Below are positions 22,768-33,507 of a stretch of DNA of 64,000 bases, in pieces; within the stretch, counting starts at the first letter, position 1; each line of letters starts with the position of its first letter. The DNA lies in contig OZ034977.1 in the NCBI GenBank assembly GCA_964030785.1, forward strand, positions 28,558,652-28,622,651. The letters are read 5' to 3'. Made by a program: the position numbers and the translations under genes. Source of the stretch: Siderastrea siderea (taxonomy: Eukaryota > Cnidaria > Anthozoa > Scleractinia > Rhizangiidae). The notes beneath the pieces were generated by a model. The model was not told the origin of the DNA. It did not search any database and saw only the letters and a program-made list of their open reading frames with translations.

Positions 22768-23697
22768 ATGTCACGGGCGTCAAATGAACCAACTCATGGG
22801 GTGTCAGTGTTTCACATGGATTTCCACAAGAATGTAATGATTCCTAAGCTGCCTGCCCAACAAACGTACTACTTGCGAAAGATTAAATTGTATGCTTTTG
22901 GGATCCACAGTGCAGAAACGAACAAAGGGACGACATATGCTTGGAGCGAATGCACGGCTGAGAAAAATCCAGAAACTCTTGTATCCTGCCTCGATTTACA
23001 TCTACGTCAGACAGAATCCAACAATCGCAAGTGGAACATATTTTGGGCTGATAACACAAGGTCCCAGAACAAGAATCACACGGTCGTTTTTTATTTTGAC
23101 TATCTCGTGGCGAGTGGATTCCGTGAGAGAATCGATTACAAGTTCCTCGAAGCAGGCCATTCCTTTGGCGCCGTAGATCGCGATGGTGGCTTAGCGGAAG
23201 GCTTGTTCAGAAATGCAGAACATCTAGAAACATCTGTGGACTACGCAGAGACAATAAACAACAGTTCTTTGTTTCCAAAACTAACCTGGATTCTCCCACC
23301 GCAATCGGCGTTCAAAAGTTACGCCACGTGGCTTCGTAAAACTTACAGAGTAAGGAGGAAAGACATTTTCAATCAGGCCTACCGATTTAGAGACACCATG
23401 TATTTTAATTTCGGGATAGGCGAGCGTGTTGATCCTACGGACGGGATCGTCAAAACTTTCAGGCACCCCAACTGCGTTTGGCTAAGAAAGACGCTAGATG
23501 ATCGAGAACAACCTATCGAAGTGGACTTTAGAAGACGAACTTTAGAACGAACTCGCTTCCGCGAAGAAGACCTCTCCGCCTTAAGTACCGTTTCCATCAA
23601 ACCAAATGAGAAAACCTGTCAGGACTTAGAAAAAATGTTACCATATCTTAGACCCGCTGGAAAGGCTTACTACAATAGTATTTTGTCTTCAGACTAA
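22768..23697 (+). CDS. DDE catalytic half of a split transposase
   Basis: An uninterrupted 309-codon frame, ATG to TAA, without introns. Near the N-terminus SVFHMDFHKN supplies a candidate first catalytic Asp (D18). IFWADNTRSQNKN around D95 supplies the second. AGHSFGAVDRDGGLAEGLF at about residues 129-146 supplies D/E candidates for the third. RKIKLYAFGIHSAE between the first two is also typical of the RNase-H-like transposase-derived proteins that carry F.KPRKDTC in their front half. The front half is encoded divergently on the other strand. Start chosen as the first ATG, which lies before the catalytic strand. Intact frame suggests recent activity or use. Whether it acts with the other half as a two-subunit transposase is inference. 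Confidence 0.65.
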   Translation: MSRASNEPTHGVSVFHMDFHKNVMIPKLPAQQTYYLRKIKLYAFGIHSAETNKGTTYAWSECTAEKNPETLVSCLDLHLRQTESNNRKWNIFWADNTRSQNKNHTVVFYFDYLVASGFRERIDYKFLEAGHSFGAVDRDGGLAEGLFRNAEHLETSVDYAETINNSSLFPKLTWILPPQSAFKSYATWLRKTYRVRRKDIFNQAYRFRDTMYFNFGIGERVDPTDGIVKTFRHPNCVWLRKTLDDREQPIEVDFRRRTLERTRFREEDLSALSTVSIKPNEKTCQDLEKMLPYLRPAGKAYYNSILSSD

Positions 23698-23803
23698 CCG
23701 GTGATCAGTGACATCAAAAGGTCAGCGCGAATTCTTTTAGTGCAAAGGCGCGTGACGATAATCAACATTCATTTGTTAAGTTCAGTAGTTAATGACAACA
23801 TTA

Positions 23804-23916
23804 CAGTAGAATCCCGATCACGGGGTCGAACCCTCGTTTCCCCCTGTAATTTTACCCCCGATTTCTCGAAGAAATTTCCATTTCCCGTGGAGGTTCGAAA
23901 AATCGGGATTCTACTG
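23804..23916. mobile_element. Tc1/mariner-like MITE, CAGTAGAATCCCGAT ends
   Basis: 113 bp with perfect 15-bp inverted ends CAGTAGAATCCCGAT, flanked by TA on both sides (23802-23803, 23917-23918); a pogo/Tigger-like layout. It contains a CCCGATTTCTCGAAG core and lies about 100 bp after the DDE gene. Confidence 0.8.
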
Positions 23917-23981
23917 TATTTGCGACAACTTCCTTGTGGTTCCATACTGCAAGTTAAGACTGAGTCCCATTTGTATGACTA

Positions 23982-24123
23982 CGGTGATTTTATTTAATCC
24001 GTGAATCGACACCCAACAGATTAATGAGTAATAGTCCAAACTAAACAAAAGAAATCAATGGAATTAGTGTGTAATAGTATTTGAAAGTTTAGTTACTATT
24101 TCACGGGTTAAGTAAAACCAGTC
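23982..24123. mobile_element. MITE family GAGTGATTT, copy 1
   Basis: 142 bp with imperfect inverted ends (CGGTGATTTTATTTAATCCG left; GACTGGTTTTACTTAACCCG inverted right) flanked by TA. The core (GTAATAGTCCAAACTAAA) is shared with copy 2 at 26687-26822. Confidence 0.7.
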
Positions 24124-24251
24124 TATTTTCATGAAATGGAACTGTTACATTAATTGTGTTTGCTTTAACCGACGGACAGAGATCGTGGACTGCGGCTCAG
24201 GTGACGCCTGTCACATCTTTTCTTCCTAGTTATCCAACGTTGCGAATTTCT

Positions 24252-26543
24252 TTTTTTTTTTCGCCTAATAGTTTTTTTTATTGCAAGACACGTACACGTT
24301 ACATTACTTACATAACGGTATGAAACAAAACACTAAATACATTACATTACATTACAAATCCTACACAAGAGCGCTAGTTATAGTATAACACTTGCATTAC
24401 TCCACTTACAATACTCTATTCTAATTGCACTTAATGGATACGATAATAATACTTTTTTTTGTTTGCCCTACACAGTGACACATACAAACCATGCAGATGC
24501 CCAATTAATTTCCTTACAAGATTAAATAGCAATTTCCTAGCACAAAAAAATATTAAAAACTTAATTTACCCGGCGGACTTCCATTTTTTTCCTTGTAGTA
24601 GACTAATATAAGATTACAACAGAAGCTCCCATCTTGTATAAAAATTGCGAAGCTTTCGGTTCTTAATAGCAATTAACTTTTCAACTTCTTGTTTAGCTTC
24701 AACCTTGTGCAGAAACAATCAAAATTTTGGAAGGTACTTATTTTTTCTACTCTCCCAGATAGTTATCTTACCAAGAATTATCAAATAATTTAATAAATCG
24801 TTCCTCTAAAGAAAGCCAATTATGATGTCTTTTAAAGACAAAGATAAATTTTCACAACTTATACCAGACCACCAGACTGTAAAACTATTCCAGAACACCT
24901 GCACAAAGGAGCAGTTAAAGAAGAGGTGGTACAAATCTTCCGTATAGGTTCCACAAAATGAGCACTTATCTGAATCGCTTAAACCTATTTTGAATAATTT
25001 ATCATTTGTAAACAAAATGAAAAGACCAAACATACGTTTCGCTTGCAGCTAGATACGGAATAGAAAAAGCATCTTGTGGATTTGAGAGTTTAAAATCAGC
25101 TATCAACCTTTCAAAGCTATTCGGAGTTTTCGCTTTAGTTGATATCATCATTGAATAGAATTGTTTGCACTTTGCCGTATACACATTAAAATCTTTAGCA
25201 TTATACTCAAAATTCATAGCATCGAATTTTCCCACTGTTAGGAGATTGGAAGAATTTTTTGAATTCATATTTATGATAGCAGACCTCAATGCTGTCCATG
25301 TAAGGAAATTAGTATTAAGACCTTTTTGTTTAAAGGACTCAAAAGAACGTACATTATCAATATTAAACTGTAAATCATTCAAATAAATTATGCCCTTATC
25401 AAAGGACATTTTATAAAACACTGGTCTGTTATTTATCCTTATGTCCTTATTTTTCCAGATAACATTTTGGGAATAATTAACATCGGAAAAGGAACTTCTA
25501 AATTCCACCCACCTGTCCACCTAAGGAGCTCTAAGTAAAAGTTACTAACGCTTAAATCAAGGTCATTGACATCATAATTGCATCTAAGAACCCCTCACCC
25601 TCTTTTTTCCATTCCTCTCAGTAACTTTTCTTTCATCTTAATTTGGACAAAAATTTTATCGGTCGATATCGAAGTATTCATTTTCCAAAACCCTGGGCCT
25701 CGCTTGCATTCCTCAAGTTCCTGCAGGTGTAGAAGAATTGCCGAGTGATCAGTTCTAATTGCAGCAATAATATCAGCGTCTTTAATTAAGTCCTGAAGTG
25801 AGTTTGAGATAAGCCAATAGTCTAATCTACAGAAAACAAAAGGAGACTTTTGTGACCAAGTAAAGCTTTTCGTTTGAGGGTTTTTTTTACACGCCAAACA
25901 TCATGTAAATTAAATATTGTTTGTAATTGTTCAATGCGATCAGTAATTTTTTTCCTTGCTACCAGTATACCGCCTTGTTTGTCAAGAAGTGGATAAAGGG
26001 CAATAAAATTATTACCCTTCTTAGCTGTCCGATCAGCCTTGCAATTGGTTTCTTGTTTTATTCAACATTGCTGATCCTGATCTACACCAAGATCCGGCTT
26101 CACCTCGCTACTGTTCGTCCAAGTGGTCCTTGCATCGAGTTACCTGATTTGGCGTTATAACATACCATTGAATAGCTAATTGCATCGCACTACACAAAGA
26201 TACGCAAACACAAACACAAAAACACATACACAAAGTACATATTTTACGCTGGAAAACAATTTTAAATTTCAAATTTTTCTCCTCTTTCCTGAAGGAGTGC
26301 AGCATTCTTCCTCTCTCCCTCAGCCGTGCCCGCTCCTAGCCGATACACATTAACTTAAATACGTTGAAATTGAAATATATATGGCTTCTTATAAGTCTAT
26401 CTTTGCCAATCTACCTACCAACAAGGTATTTAAGAGCAGCACTCGACTTAAAAAATAAAAGCTAAGTATTTAACAATAAATAAATAAATAACGTGTGCAA
26501 ACCATTATATGGAGTGAAGGTTAAGTTTGCGGCAATAATAAAC
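24252..26543 (-). mobile_element. Tx1/L1-like LINE, internally deleted
   Basis: A minus-strand insertion of 2.29 kb, flanked by the 15-bp duplication ACGTTGCGAATTTCT at 24237-24251 and 26544-26558, with a short poly(A) at the 24252 end. 25897-25595 encodes the end of the endonuclease (CRLDYWLISNSLQD, RTDHSAILLHL). 25520-25002 and 25033-24806 encode the region after the RT domain, ending in a zinc-binding-type motif (CSFCGTYTEDLYHLFFNC). The RT domain expected between them is missing, apparently deleted near 25520-25600; later frames are also shifted. Segment 25997-26060 also occurs at about 2500-2560. Dead copy. Confidence 0.75.
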
Positions 26544-26686
26544 ACGTTGCGAATTTCTGATACCCCGTCTTTATAGGGTAGCGTAGGGTTTGTGGGCGGG
26601 GGGGAGGGAGGGGGGAAGGCGAGTATGGAGTCGTGACCCGACCAAGTCCAGGGACAAATGTTTATAAAATCCGCGTGCCAAGCATA

Positions 26687-26822
26687 GAGTGATTTCATTT
26701 AATCCGTGAAACAATATCTCACAGTGTGTAATAGTCCAAACTAAAGAAAAGAAAACAATGTAATTGGTGTCTAACAGATCTAAAAGTGTAGTACCTATTT
26801 CACAGGTTTAGTAAAATCACTC
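26687..26822. mobile_element. MITE family GAGTGATTT, copy 2
   Basis: 136 bp, ends GAGTGATTTCATTTAATCC and (inverted) GAGTGATTTTACTAAACC, flanked by TA (26685-26686, 26823-26824). Same family as 23982-24123. Confidence 0.75.
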
Positions 26823-27127
26823 TACTTTAACATATTTAGTTTACCTCACGAAACACGTTTCTCTTCTAGCTTATATCTCCACGCGTCACGGTCTATTTTT
26901 CTCTGGGAACTTTTGAGGAGGGAGGGGGTGGGGCTTGCCGGAGCGAGGGACAGGTTTAATTAAAATCGTGTACAGATACAGTCATATCGAGTATCAGAGT
27001 TTTGGCCATCAATCACGTGACTTCTATATTTGCGAAAAACATCGGGTTGTTCCAAACAATTAGTATCAGACAAAACAAACTATAATAAGTAAACGTGGTG
27101 GATGATTGCCTTTAAGCAATTAAGTTG
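26823..27127. other. Non-coding, nothing recognised
   Basis: No exon or element end recognised. Confidence 0.4.
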
Positions 27128-27360
27128 GAGGTGAGCGTGGCCTAGTGGTTAGGGTGCTGGACTTGTAATCTGGAGGTCCCGAGTTCAAATCCTCCTCCCT
27201 GCCACTGGATGAATTTGTCAGTCGGTGGTCCCGAATTTAACTCCTCCACGCTTTGTAGCGGAATGTTGATGTTCACCAGGGAGCTATTAGCCACGTGCAC
27301 ATGGTCTGAAAATTGATAAAGGCGATAATCTGTCAGAATGACTGTGCAATCTCGACAAAA
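27128..27360 (+). mobile_element. tRNA-derived SINE
   Basis: The first ~78 bp are tRNA-like: A-box-like GTGGCCTAGTGG at 27138-27149, anticodon-loop-like CTTGTAA, and B-box-like GAGTTCAAATCC at 27181-27192. The non-tRNA body follows (CAGTCGGTGGTCCCG...). The acceptor stem does not pair well and the body is attached without a tRNA 3-prime end, so I call a SINE, not a tRNA gene. Confidence 0.65.
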
Positions 27361-27381
27361 TTTTAGAATCTTGCCATTTTC

Positions 27382-27460
27382 TAGTCTCCTACGCAGCCGT
27401 TTTTAGATGTTTTGGGAGCGTTGCGTGACGCCACTAAAAACGGCTACGTACAGGAGACTG
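27382..27460. mobile_element. 78-bp hairpin MITE, AGTCTCCTACG ends
   Basis: AGTCTCCTACGCAGCCG / (inverted) AGTCTCCTGTACGTAGCCG arms with a short GC-rich centre, flanked by GCCATTTTC(T) at 27373-27382 and 27461-27470. The 9-10-bp duplication suggests a MULE-like mobiliser. Confidence 0.7.
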
Positions 27461-27470
27461 GCCATTTTCT

Positions 27471-28369
27471 TGTATTTTTAGAATCTCGTCAGTTGAATTT
27501 CTGTAGGAGAATGAAAATTTGAACAATATTTCATTTATTCTTTCTTATCCTTGATATATCTAAGCTGCAGGTCTTGTTGGAAAGTCGTTGTAAGTATAAA
27601 ATAATATGTTTACTTTTCAGACAACAGTCCCTCACACAAGCCCCAAGCGCAGTCGAAAATATTAAATTACAAGACTACAAGCTTATATGTATTCTAGGTA
27701 TACAACTGAAAAGTTAACCGCGTTCACAAACATGTATATAAAGAAGATTTTGAAAATATTCAGCAAAAACAACGGCCGTTTCCATTTATCTAAGGTTTTC
27801 TTTGTCCGCTTCGCGAAATGTAAGTTCTCCAGGGTCATAGGTCGCGCACCAAGGACCCATATGCGAAAATTGTTGATATTTTTCGACAGTCGTTAAAACA
27901 AAAGTTTTAAACTCTGCAGCAAATTCCTTCACAACCACAGAAATTGGTTTATCTGTAAACTTCTTTTTCAAAACAACACGTCCTCCCGTTGCGTTTTATC
28001 TATGCGCAAGCTAAGTAAACATGACCATGCAATTTACGGAGACGCAAAAGTAGAAAGACAAATTGGCCTACTGAAGTGTTCGATAAACCTTCAAGGACAG
28101 TTTCGTCTAAATACATGGTACGACAAACCCAGCAATGGTCGTTGGTTGTTTGTTCTTGCACTGACTGCAAAAATATATAAGCTTACTGGACATGACAGAA
28201 CAATTAATTCGGCCGGGTGAGCAATACAAACTAGAAAGTGCGCCAATCAATGTGCTTGGTCTAACTCGTATGGGAAATGGACGATGCATTTGCGCTAAGA
28301 GAAATGAAACGGAGGGGAATTGAGCGGCATTTCAAACTCCACGTTTGCTGAAGCCACCGGTTGCAGAGG
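27471..28369. other. Unassigned; short frames only
   Basis: Frames of 60-72 codons lie on both strands. One minus frame (27971-27786; KPISVVVKEFAAEFKTF) and one plus frame around 28195-28325 (ending LGLTRMGNGRCICAKRNE) have protein-like composition. I recognise no family and find no consistent splice pair. Confidence 0.3.
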
Positions 28370-28405
28370 CCTGGGTTTTTGCCCCAAACGGGGCAAAAAC
28401 CCAGG
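28370..28405. repeat. Perfect 16-bp hairpin
   Basis: CCTGGGTTTTTGCCCC, loop AAAC, then its exact inverse. Probably the remnant of a tiny palindromic MITE. Confidence 0.8.
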
Positions 28406-29097
28406 CTCTCGCGGCCAGAGCTTAAAATAGGGTATTTTCTGCCAATCCCATAGTCCTTAGCACTGCGGGCATGGAAGTAACTTACCTACCCCAGGAACTT
28501 TTAAAACCTTAATTTCACCAACTTAAAACCACGCGCAGCGCGAAATTTGTCTCCAATACATATATTCCCACAGTTTTTCAAACGGCCACAATAAAACCCC
28601 TCTGAGATATAACGGTTCAAAGTTGTCAAACTCTCTCGTTCCCAATCCCCCTACACCCTACGCGAGCACTGGAGCCCAGGCGCTACACCGCCAAACATAT
28701 GAAGACTGTCATTTTGGAAACACTTCAAATATGGCCATCTTTACGCCATGATTATCTCCAAACTACACGTCCATTTCCGCTTCAAACACCAGTTTCGCTA
28801 CGAAGAAACATTACCCATAGTTTTTCGCCGATCCGGAAGACCTCCAAGGAAAATGACAGCTGTCCAAAGATTACCGCTTGTGACGGTATGAACTGGGTTT
28901 GTTTGTTTTCCATCTCTTGATTCCATTACACAGTTCCATTTCTCCTCAACAAGCTTCCAGCTGCAAGTAGCTACGTGCTTACGTCAGAACAAGCAGGTTT
29001 TCAGGTAAGAAATGGGTCTGGAAGAATGACAACGACGGAACCTGACAACACAAAAGGGGTCCAACAGAATAAGACCCTTTTTGAAAAATGGCGCCTC
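28406..29097. other. Non-coding, nothing recognised
   Basis: No feature recognised. The last 60 bp resemble the sequence beside the AT tract at 15890. Confidence 0.35.
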
Positions 29098-29123
29098 ATA
29101 TATATATATATATATATATATAT
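29098..29123. repeat. (AT)n microsatellite
   Basis: About 13 AT units. Confidence 0.9.
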
Positions 29124-29124
29124 A

Positions 29125-29754
29125 CTCGTTGAAGGAAAGTGAGGACGGACAACTTCTGACGACTAAAAAGTTAAAAAATTTAATAAAAAATAAAAACGTT
29201 TCGGTCTTAGACCTTCCTCAGTTACATGAAAAACTGAACTTATCAAATCTACCTTAAATAAAATTACAGTACAAAACAAGACGCAAAATACAATTCAACG
29301 CTATGAGTTACGTAACCGGCGTGATTATAACAATACTAAAACGAGGATAAGTGACGCTAATCAAAAACATTCAAAAATAAAAACAATATAGTACAACGAT
29401 TATATAACGAAAAAAGGAAACTAAACAATACTAACAATTAATCGTAATTACAAGGTGTAGATACAGGTACAACACTAAATAAATGAACGATACAAGGCAA
29501 AAATTTAACAAAAGACCGGAAATATGCTACTATAAAAATAATTAACAAAAGATGACAGATAAGACTAAAAACTAAAAACTACTAATTCAAAAAAGATGAC
29601 ATTTGCAATGCGGGAAAAGAAAGAGCAGTCAAAAGGAAAGCAACCTACGTTTACGCAAACATGGATCATAACAAAGTCCCAAATCGAGGCCTGTGGAGCC
29701 CCAAAGGGCTGATAGACAACAAAATCCCTGGGGGGGCCCTTAAACAACTTATTA
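29125..29754. other. Possible Penelope-like terminal fragment, then unassigned
   Basis: AACGTTTCGGTCTTAGACC followed by TTCCTCAG near 29200 resembles the terminal phrase of Penelope-like elements in reverse orientation (compare 41215 and 49185). The remaining 500 bp are A-rich and unassigned. Confidence 0.35.
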
Positions 29755-31402
29755 CATTATTTAACCTTTGTACTTCAAAACTACGTAATAAATTTCCCAA
29801 TGTTTGGTTTCGAACATTTTCAAGGGGCGTTTTTATCGAGCCGCTCTTAACCTCGTTTATTACAAGGTAGAATGAAGGTCAACTTCGGCCGCTTAAAACG
29901 GCATCTGGTATGTATCATTCAATGATTAACACTACATAAAAAGAAAGCTCTGTTATTGCACGTTTAACCAGGAAAGTTACAGCTTTGGGAATTAAATACT
30001 TTCCCGTCGGTAAATTTTTACTGTTTAGTGATCTCAGCGGGTAGAATTGTATGCAAATTACAGATTTAATTCCTGAAATACTGCTAACAATTACAAAGGT
30101 CGTTTAAGATAGGCTCACCATTAGTTACACATCCACGCACAATGTTTTTCCTGATCTTTGAAAGAAAGTTCTGCTTTCTTGAGTCGTGTTGAGTCTTATT
30201 ATGTTAAAACAAAGCAGATTTTTAACGGCATTTCAACAAGACAGGAATCCACTCATTTAACTGAACCAAGATAACATCAAAAACACTGTGAAGAGAAGTA
30301 TTAGGCCGCTTACCTTGCCAACCAAAAAAGCAACAATACAACAGAAAACATTCCAAACTGTAAACAAATGAATTTTCAGTTTCCTGATTGAGCGAAGATG
30401 TTTTAAACTCATCGTGTAGAGGAATATAAAGCGGAAAGACAGGTGACCTCTGCACTGACCCGCCAGTGTCACACCACACTAACAGAGGGAGTCACGTATT
30501 TGATTTCTGTCATGTGATTTGAGATAAAAACTTGGTGGAAAGTTAAAAAGAAAAAAATTGCAACAGATAGCCAGTACTTTGTTGGATTACATGTTATCAT
30601 ATTAGCTCCACAAAGGAGTTTTTACGGTCACGACTCTTTCTATAAAGTGCGGTAATTTCGCAATGTAAGTTACGTTCAGAGTGTGTAAGTATTGATGTTA
30701 TTGCATTTTGTTCTGGAGTTACTGTGTTCCATAATTTTGGCCACAGATACTTCATAGCACTTGGCGTCCCTTTATCTAGGTTCTGAAGAGTCGCGCTACT
30801 CCCGTGCATTCCGGCGCCCGGGGCGGGGGGAGGGGGGGGGGGGGAGAAGGGGGTCTTTTGACCAATGATTGAGGGTGACGCTGCGGGTGTGACACCCTGA
30901 CCCGGTTTAGCACAGAAAAACGAAATGGAATGTCGATCGTGCTGACCATACCTGGTTGGGGAAGACGTGCATAAAATTATATACCATGTTTAGGGAAAGA
31001 GACCAAAAACCACATCCTGTTCAGCGGCACACCAAAGTATAGACCACAAAAGGCAGTAACCCTCCCTTCCGGGGGGGGGGGGGGGGGGGTGGGGGCTTAG
31101 CCTTAACTCGCTCAACTGTAGCACAATATTCATCCACGATAGCACGATGTGGTTATTGAACTTCCCCTGATGTAATCTTCCTTGGCAGCAGTTTTGGGCG
31201 AGCGAGACGCGGAAGCCGCGCAGGCCCATGTGAGAACTCGCTTACACGATACCATTTCTCGCTTTGCCTATTTGGTTTTTGCGTCTTGAGGTTGGAAGCT
31301 TAGAGTTCAAAGTATATTTATCTTTGATTTTGTTTATTTAGGCATTTCTTCAGTGGAGGAGTCCCACCAATATGTCCTCGGCACAGAGTGGAGTTTGGTA
31401 TT
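29755..31402. repeat. Large palindrome 1, left arm (outer part)
   Basis: Inverted copy of 32981-37203 after three insertions are removed from the pair. Matching landmarks: TTTAACCTTTG at 29760 with CAAAGGTTAAATAA at 37187; AACTTCGGCCGCTT with AAGCGGCCGAAGTT; AGAGTCGCGCTACTCC with its inverse at 33460; GAGTCCCACC near 31358 with its inverse at 33030. About 85-90% alike by eye, with small indels and a left-arm surplus of about 165 bp near 31025-31190. Confidence 0.75.
30597..30809 (-). CDS. Hypothetical exon or frame in palindrome left arm
   Basis: A 70-codon frame with ordinary protein composition (GTPSAMKYLWPKLWNTVTPE, then CEITALYRKSRDRKNSFVE) ending in TGA. The mirrored sequence in the right arm has been cut by two transposons, one at the SAMK codons and one at the ALYRKS codons, so only this copy is whole. 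I recognise no domain. It may be a terminal exon of a duplicated gene or part of a decayed element; an acceptor-like CTCTTCAG lies just inside its start. Confidence 0.3.
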   Translation of the reverse strand: MHGSSATLQNLDKGTPSAMKYLWPKLWNTVTPEQNAITSILTHSERNLHCEITALYRKSRDRKNSFVELI

Positions 31403-32743
31403 GAGACTGAAGGGGTAAAATGGGAACTGGGATTGGCCTGTTTTTGTCCTGGGAAAATGGGATTTAGGTCACTGGGACTGGGATTTGGTTGCTGGGAATG
31501 GGAAAAAAAATGTAAAAAATGGGAATGGGATAAATGTTTTGTAACCATGACCAGTCGAGACATCACTTAAGTCCTGGGGTTGTGGCGTTAAAAAATTGTT
31601 CAAGCACCTTGTTCATGCCAATTTTTAAAATGTTTAGCCATCATGTTTTATTTTCCCGCGAATGGTCTCGATTTGCGGACAACGATTTTTGTGTACAGTG
31701 GTGCGTGTAAAGCCAAACGTCTACAGGGCATGCGCATTTCTCTGATACAAACAACATGGCGGAAGAAACGGCGCTCTCGTGCAATACTCGCACTGTTGTC
31801 GTGGAAGTTAAGTACTTTTCTCTTCAAAATGTTGTCATACACACCAAGAACTGTAAACTGGAATTGTTCAACGACCCAGATGGAGAATAATATTCGTAGA
31901 ATGTGTGGCATAGAGGAATCGAGTAGACGAAGGTGATTTGCAGATTTTGCTGTCGAAGTGTCAACATCACATGCAGTTTCCTTTCCTCGCATCAAAATTC
32001 CAAGGCCAACCTCACAGGAGATAAGCAGAAACGAGGAAGCTGAAATCAGGGCGTGGGCTAAAATGCATGGTAAATCCGTCAGACAACGAAATGTAAGACA
32101 AGATAACACAATGGACAAGGCGGGCACTTTGCCTCTGAACTTATGTGAAACTGAAACGGTCCTGAAACCAGTCAATTTAAATTCACTGAAAGCTGTAGAA
32201 AGAGTTCCAAGCGAAAGTGATGAGCCGCCTAATTCAAACGAGGATGTCAGTTTACCACCAAAGTCTCCAAACAACGAACAGGTAGACAGCTTTAGTGCCA
32301 ATGACAGTGACTCCAAAGAAGAGGTAGACAGCGCTCTTGAAACAACACTAAGAATGATCCATCCGACCAAGTTTAGAAGAATAAGAACACTTACAAGTCA
32401 AATGACAGTTTTATGCAGGCAGGAATGACAGGAATGTGAAGTGGCATGAACTTGTTACCTAAATAATCACTATAACTTCCCTACTTGCTCGTTTTATCAG
32501 TCTAAAAGGATCCTATCGTCTTCAGAACATCTTCGCAAATCCTCGTGAATTTTTGGGCCTTTGTTGGGTCGTAATTAGAAGCCGTAATTTTGCGGATGCT
32601 AGGGGAAAAGAGCTGGTATGTATGACACTGGTATTTTTTTCTGAATTCTACTAATGGGAATGGGATTTGAATACTGGGAAGTGGGATTTAGAAAAAATTG
32701 GGCTGGGAAATGGGATTGGTACCCCCCCTCCTTCAGGACCCTC
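31403..32743. mobile_element. TIR element carrying a gene fragment
   Basis: 1341 bp inserted in the left arm of palindrome 1. It is flanked by GGTATT at 31397-31402 and 32744-32749; the uninterrupted arm is seen at about 32976-32996. The ends are related inverted repeats (GAGACTGAAGG...GGTA; GAGGGTCCTGAAGGAGGGGG inverted), followed by irregular GGGAATGGGATT repeats. The interior holds a host-like broken gene copy. Confidence 0.55.
31755..32428 (+). pseudogene. Broken gene copy inside a TIR element
   Basis: AACATGGCGGAAG is a good animal start context; the frame runs MAEETALSCNTRTVVVEVKY to about codon 44. A one-base shift near 31880 is then needed to continue ENNIRRMCGIEESSRR. A TGA follows at about 31935. 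The same frame then stays open to TGA at 32428 (PRPTSQEISRNEEAEIRAW, KSPNNEQVDSFSANDSDSKE), an acidic, Ser/Asn-rich tail. The ~220 residues lack introns, suggesting a retrocopy or a fragment captured by the element; TTTGCAG at 31937 could instead be a splice acceptor. I do not recognise the parent protein. Confidence 0.5.
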
Positions 32744-32996
32744 GGTATTCGCTGGAGATGCTCTAAAATGAGAAGTAGTGTTTCTCCTGAAATGGCCGCA
32801 CATAAAACAGCCACAGCTAACTAGGAAAATTGACGTGATCCAATTTGTACCAGCTTCCCTGCAGCTTTCAGTAAGAATGCAGATTGAGCGCTTTCCTGTC
32901 AGTGATCACCCTTAGCTGTGGCTGTTTTATGTGCGGGCATTTCATGAGGAACACTTCATCTCACTGTAGAGCATCTCTAGCGAATACCAAACTCCG
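32744..32996. repeat. Centre of palindrome 1
   Basis: GGTATTCGCTGGAGATGC...GCCACAGCTAA (32744-32820) is inverted at 32911-32996 (TTAGCTGTGGCTGTTTTAT...GCGAATACC) around a ~90-bp unpaired spacer. These are the innermost parts of the two arms. Confidence 0.75.
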
Positions 32997-33507
32997 CTCT
33001 ATGGCGTGGACATATTGTCAATGACAGGTGGGACTCTTCCACTGAAAAAAAAATGCCTAAATAAACAAAATTCAAAGATAAATGTACTTTGAACTCTAAG
33101 CTTTCAACCTCAAAAGGCAACTTTCAAAAGGCAAACTAAAATGGCAAAGCAAGAAAAGGTATCATGTTGGCGAGTTCTCCCATGGGTCCGCGTGGCTTCC
33201 GCGTCTCGCTCGCTCGAACCTGCTACCAAGGAAGATTGCACTGAAGTGCCGCTGGACAGGATACGGTTTTTGGTCTCTGTCCCTAAACATGGTATATAAT
33301 TTTATGCGCGTCTTCCCCAACCGGGTATGGTCAGTACGATCGACATTCCATTTCGTTTTTTTGTTCTAAACAGGGCCAGGGTGTCAAACCCGCAGCGTCA
33401 CCCCTACACCCAAACATTGGTAAGAAGGTCCCCCCCAGGTGCCGGAGGGCACGGGAGTAGCGCGACTCTTCAGAACCTAGATTAAGGGACGCCGAGTGCC
33501 ATAAAGT

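Noticed and set aside
27128..27205. Functional tRNA gene
   Set aside because: A and B boxes are present but the acceptor stem pairs poorly and the sequence continues into a SINE body.
31648..32370. 240-codon minus-strand frame
   Set aside because: Antisense of the broken gene copy; Ser/Leu-rich composition typical of a shadow frame.
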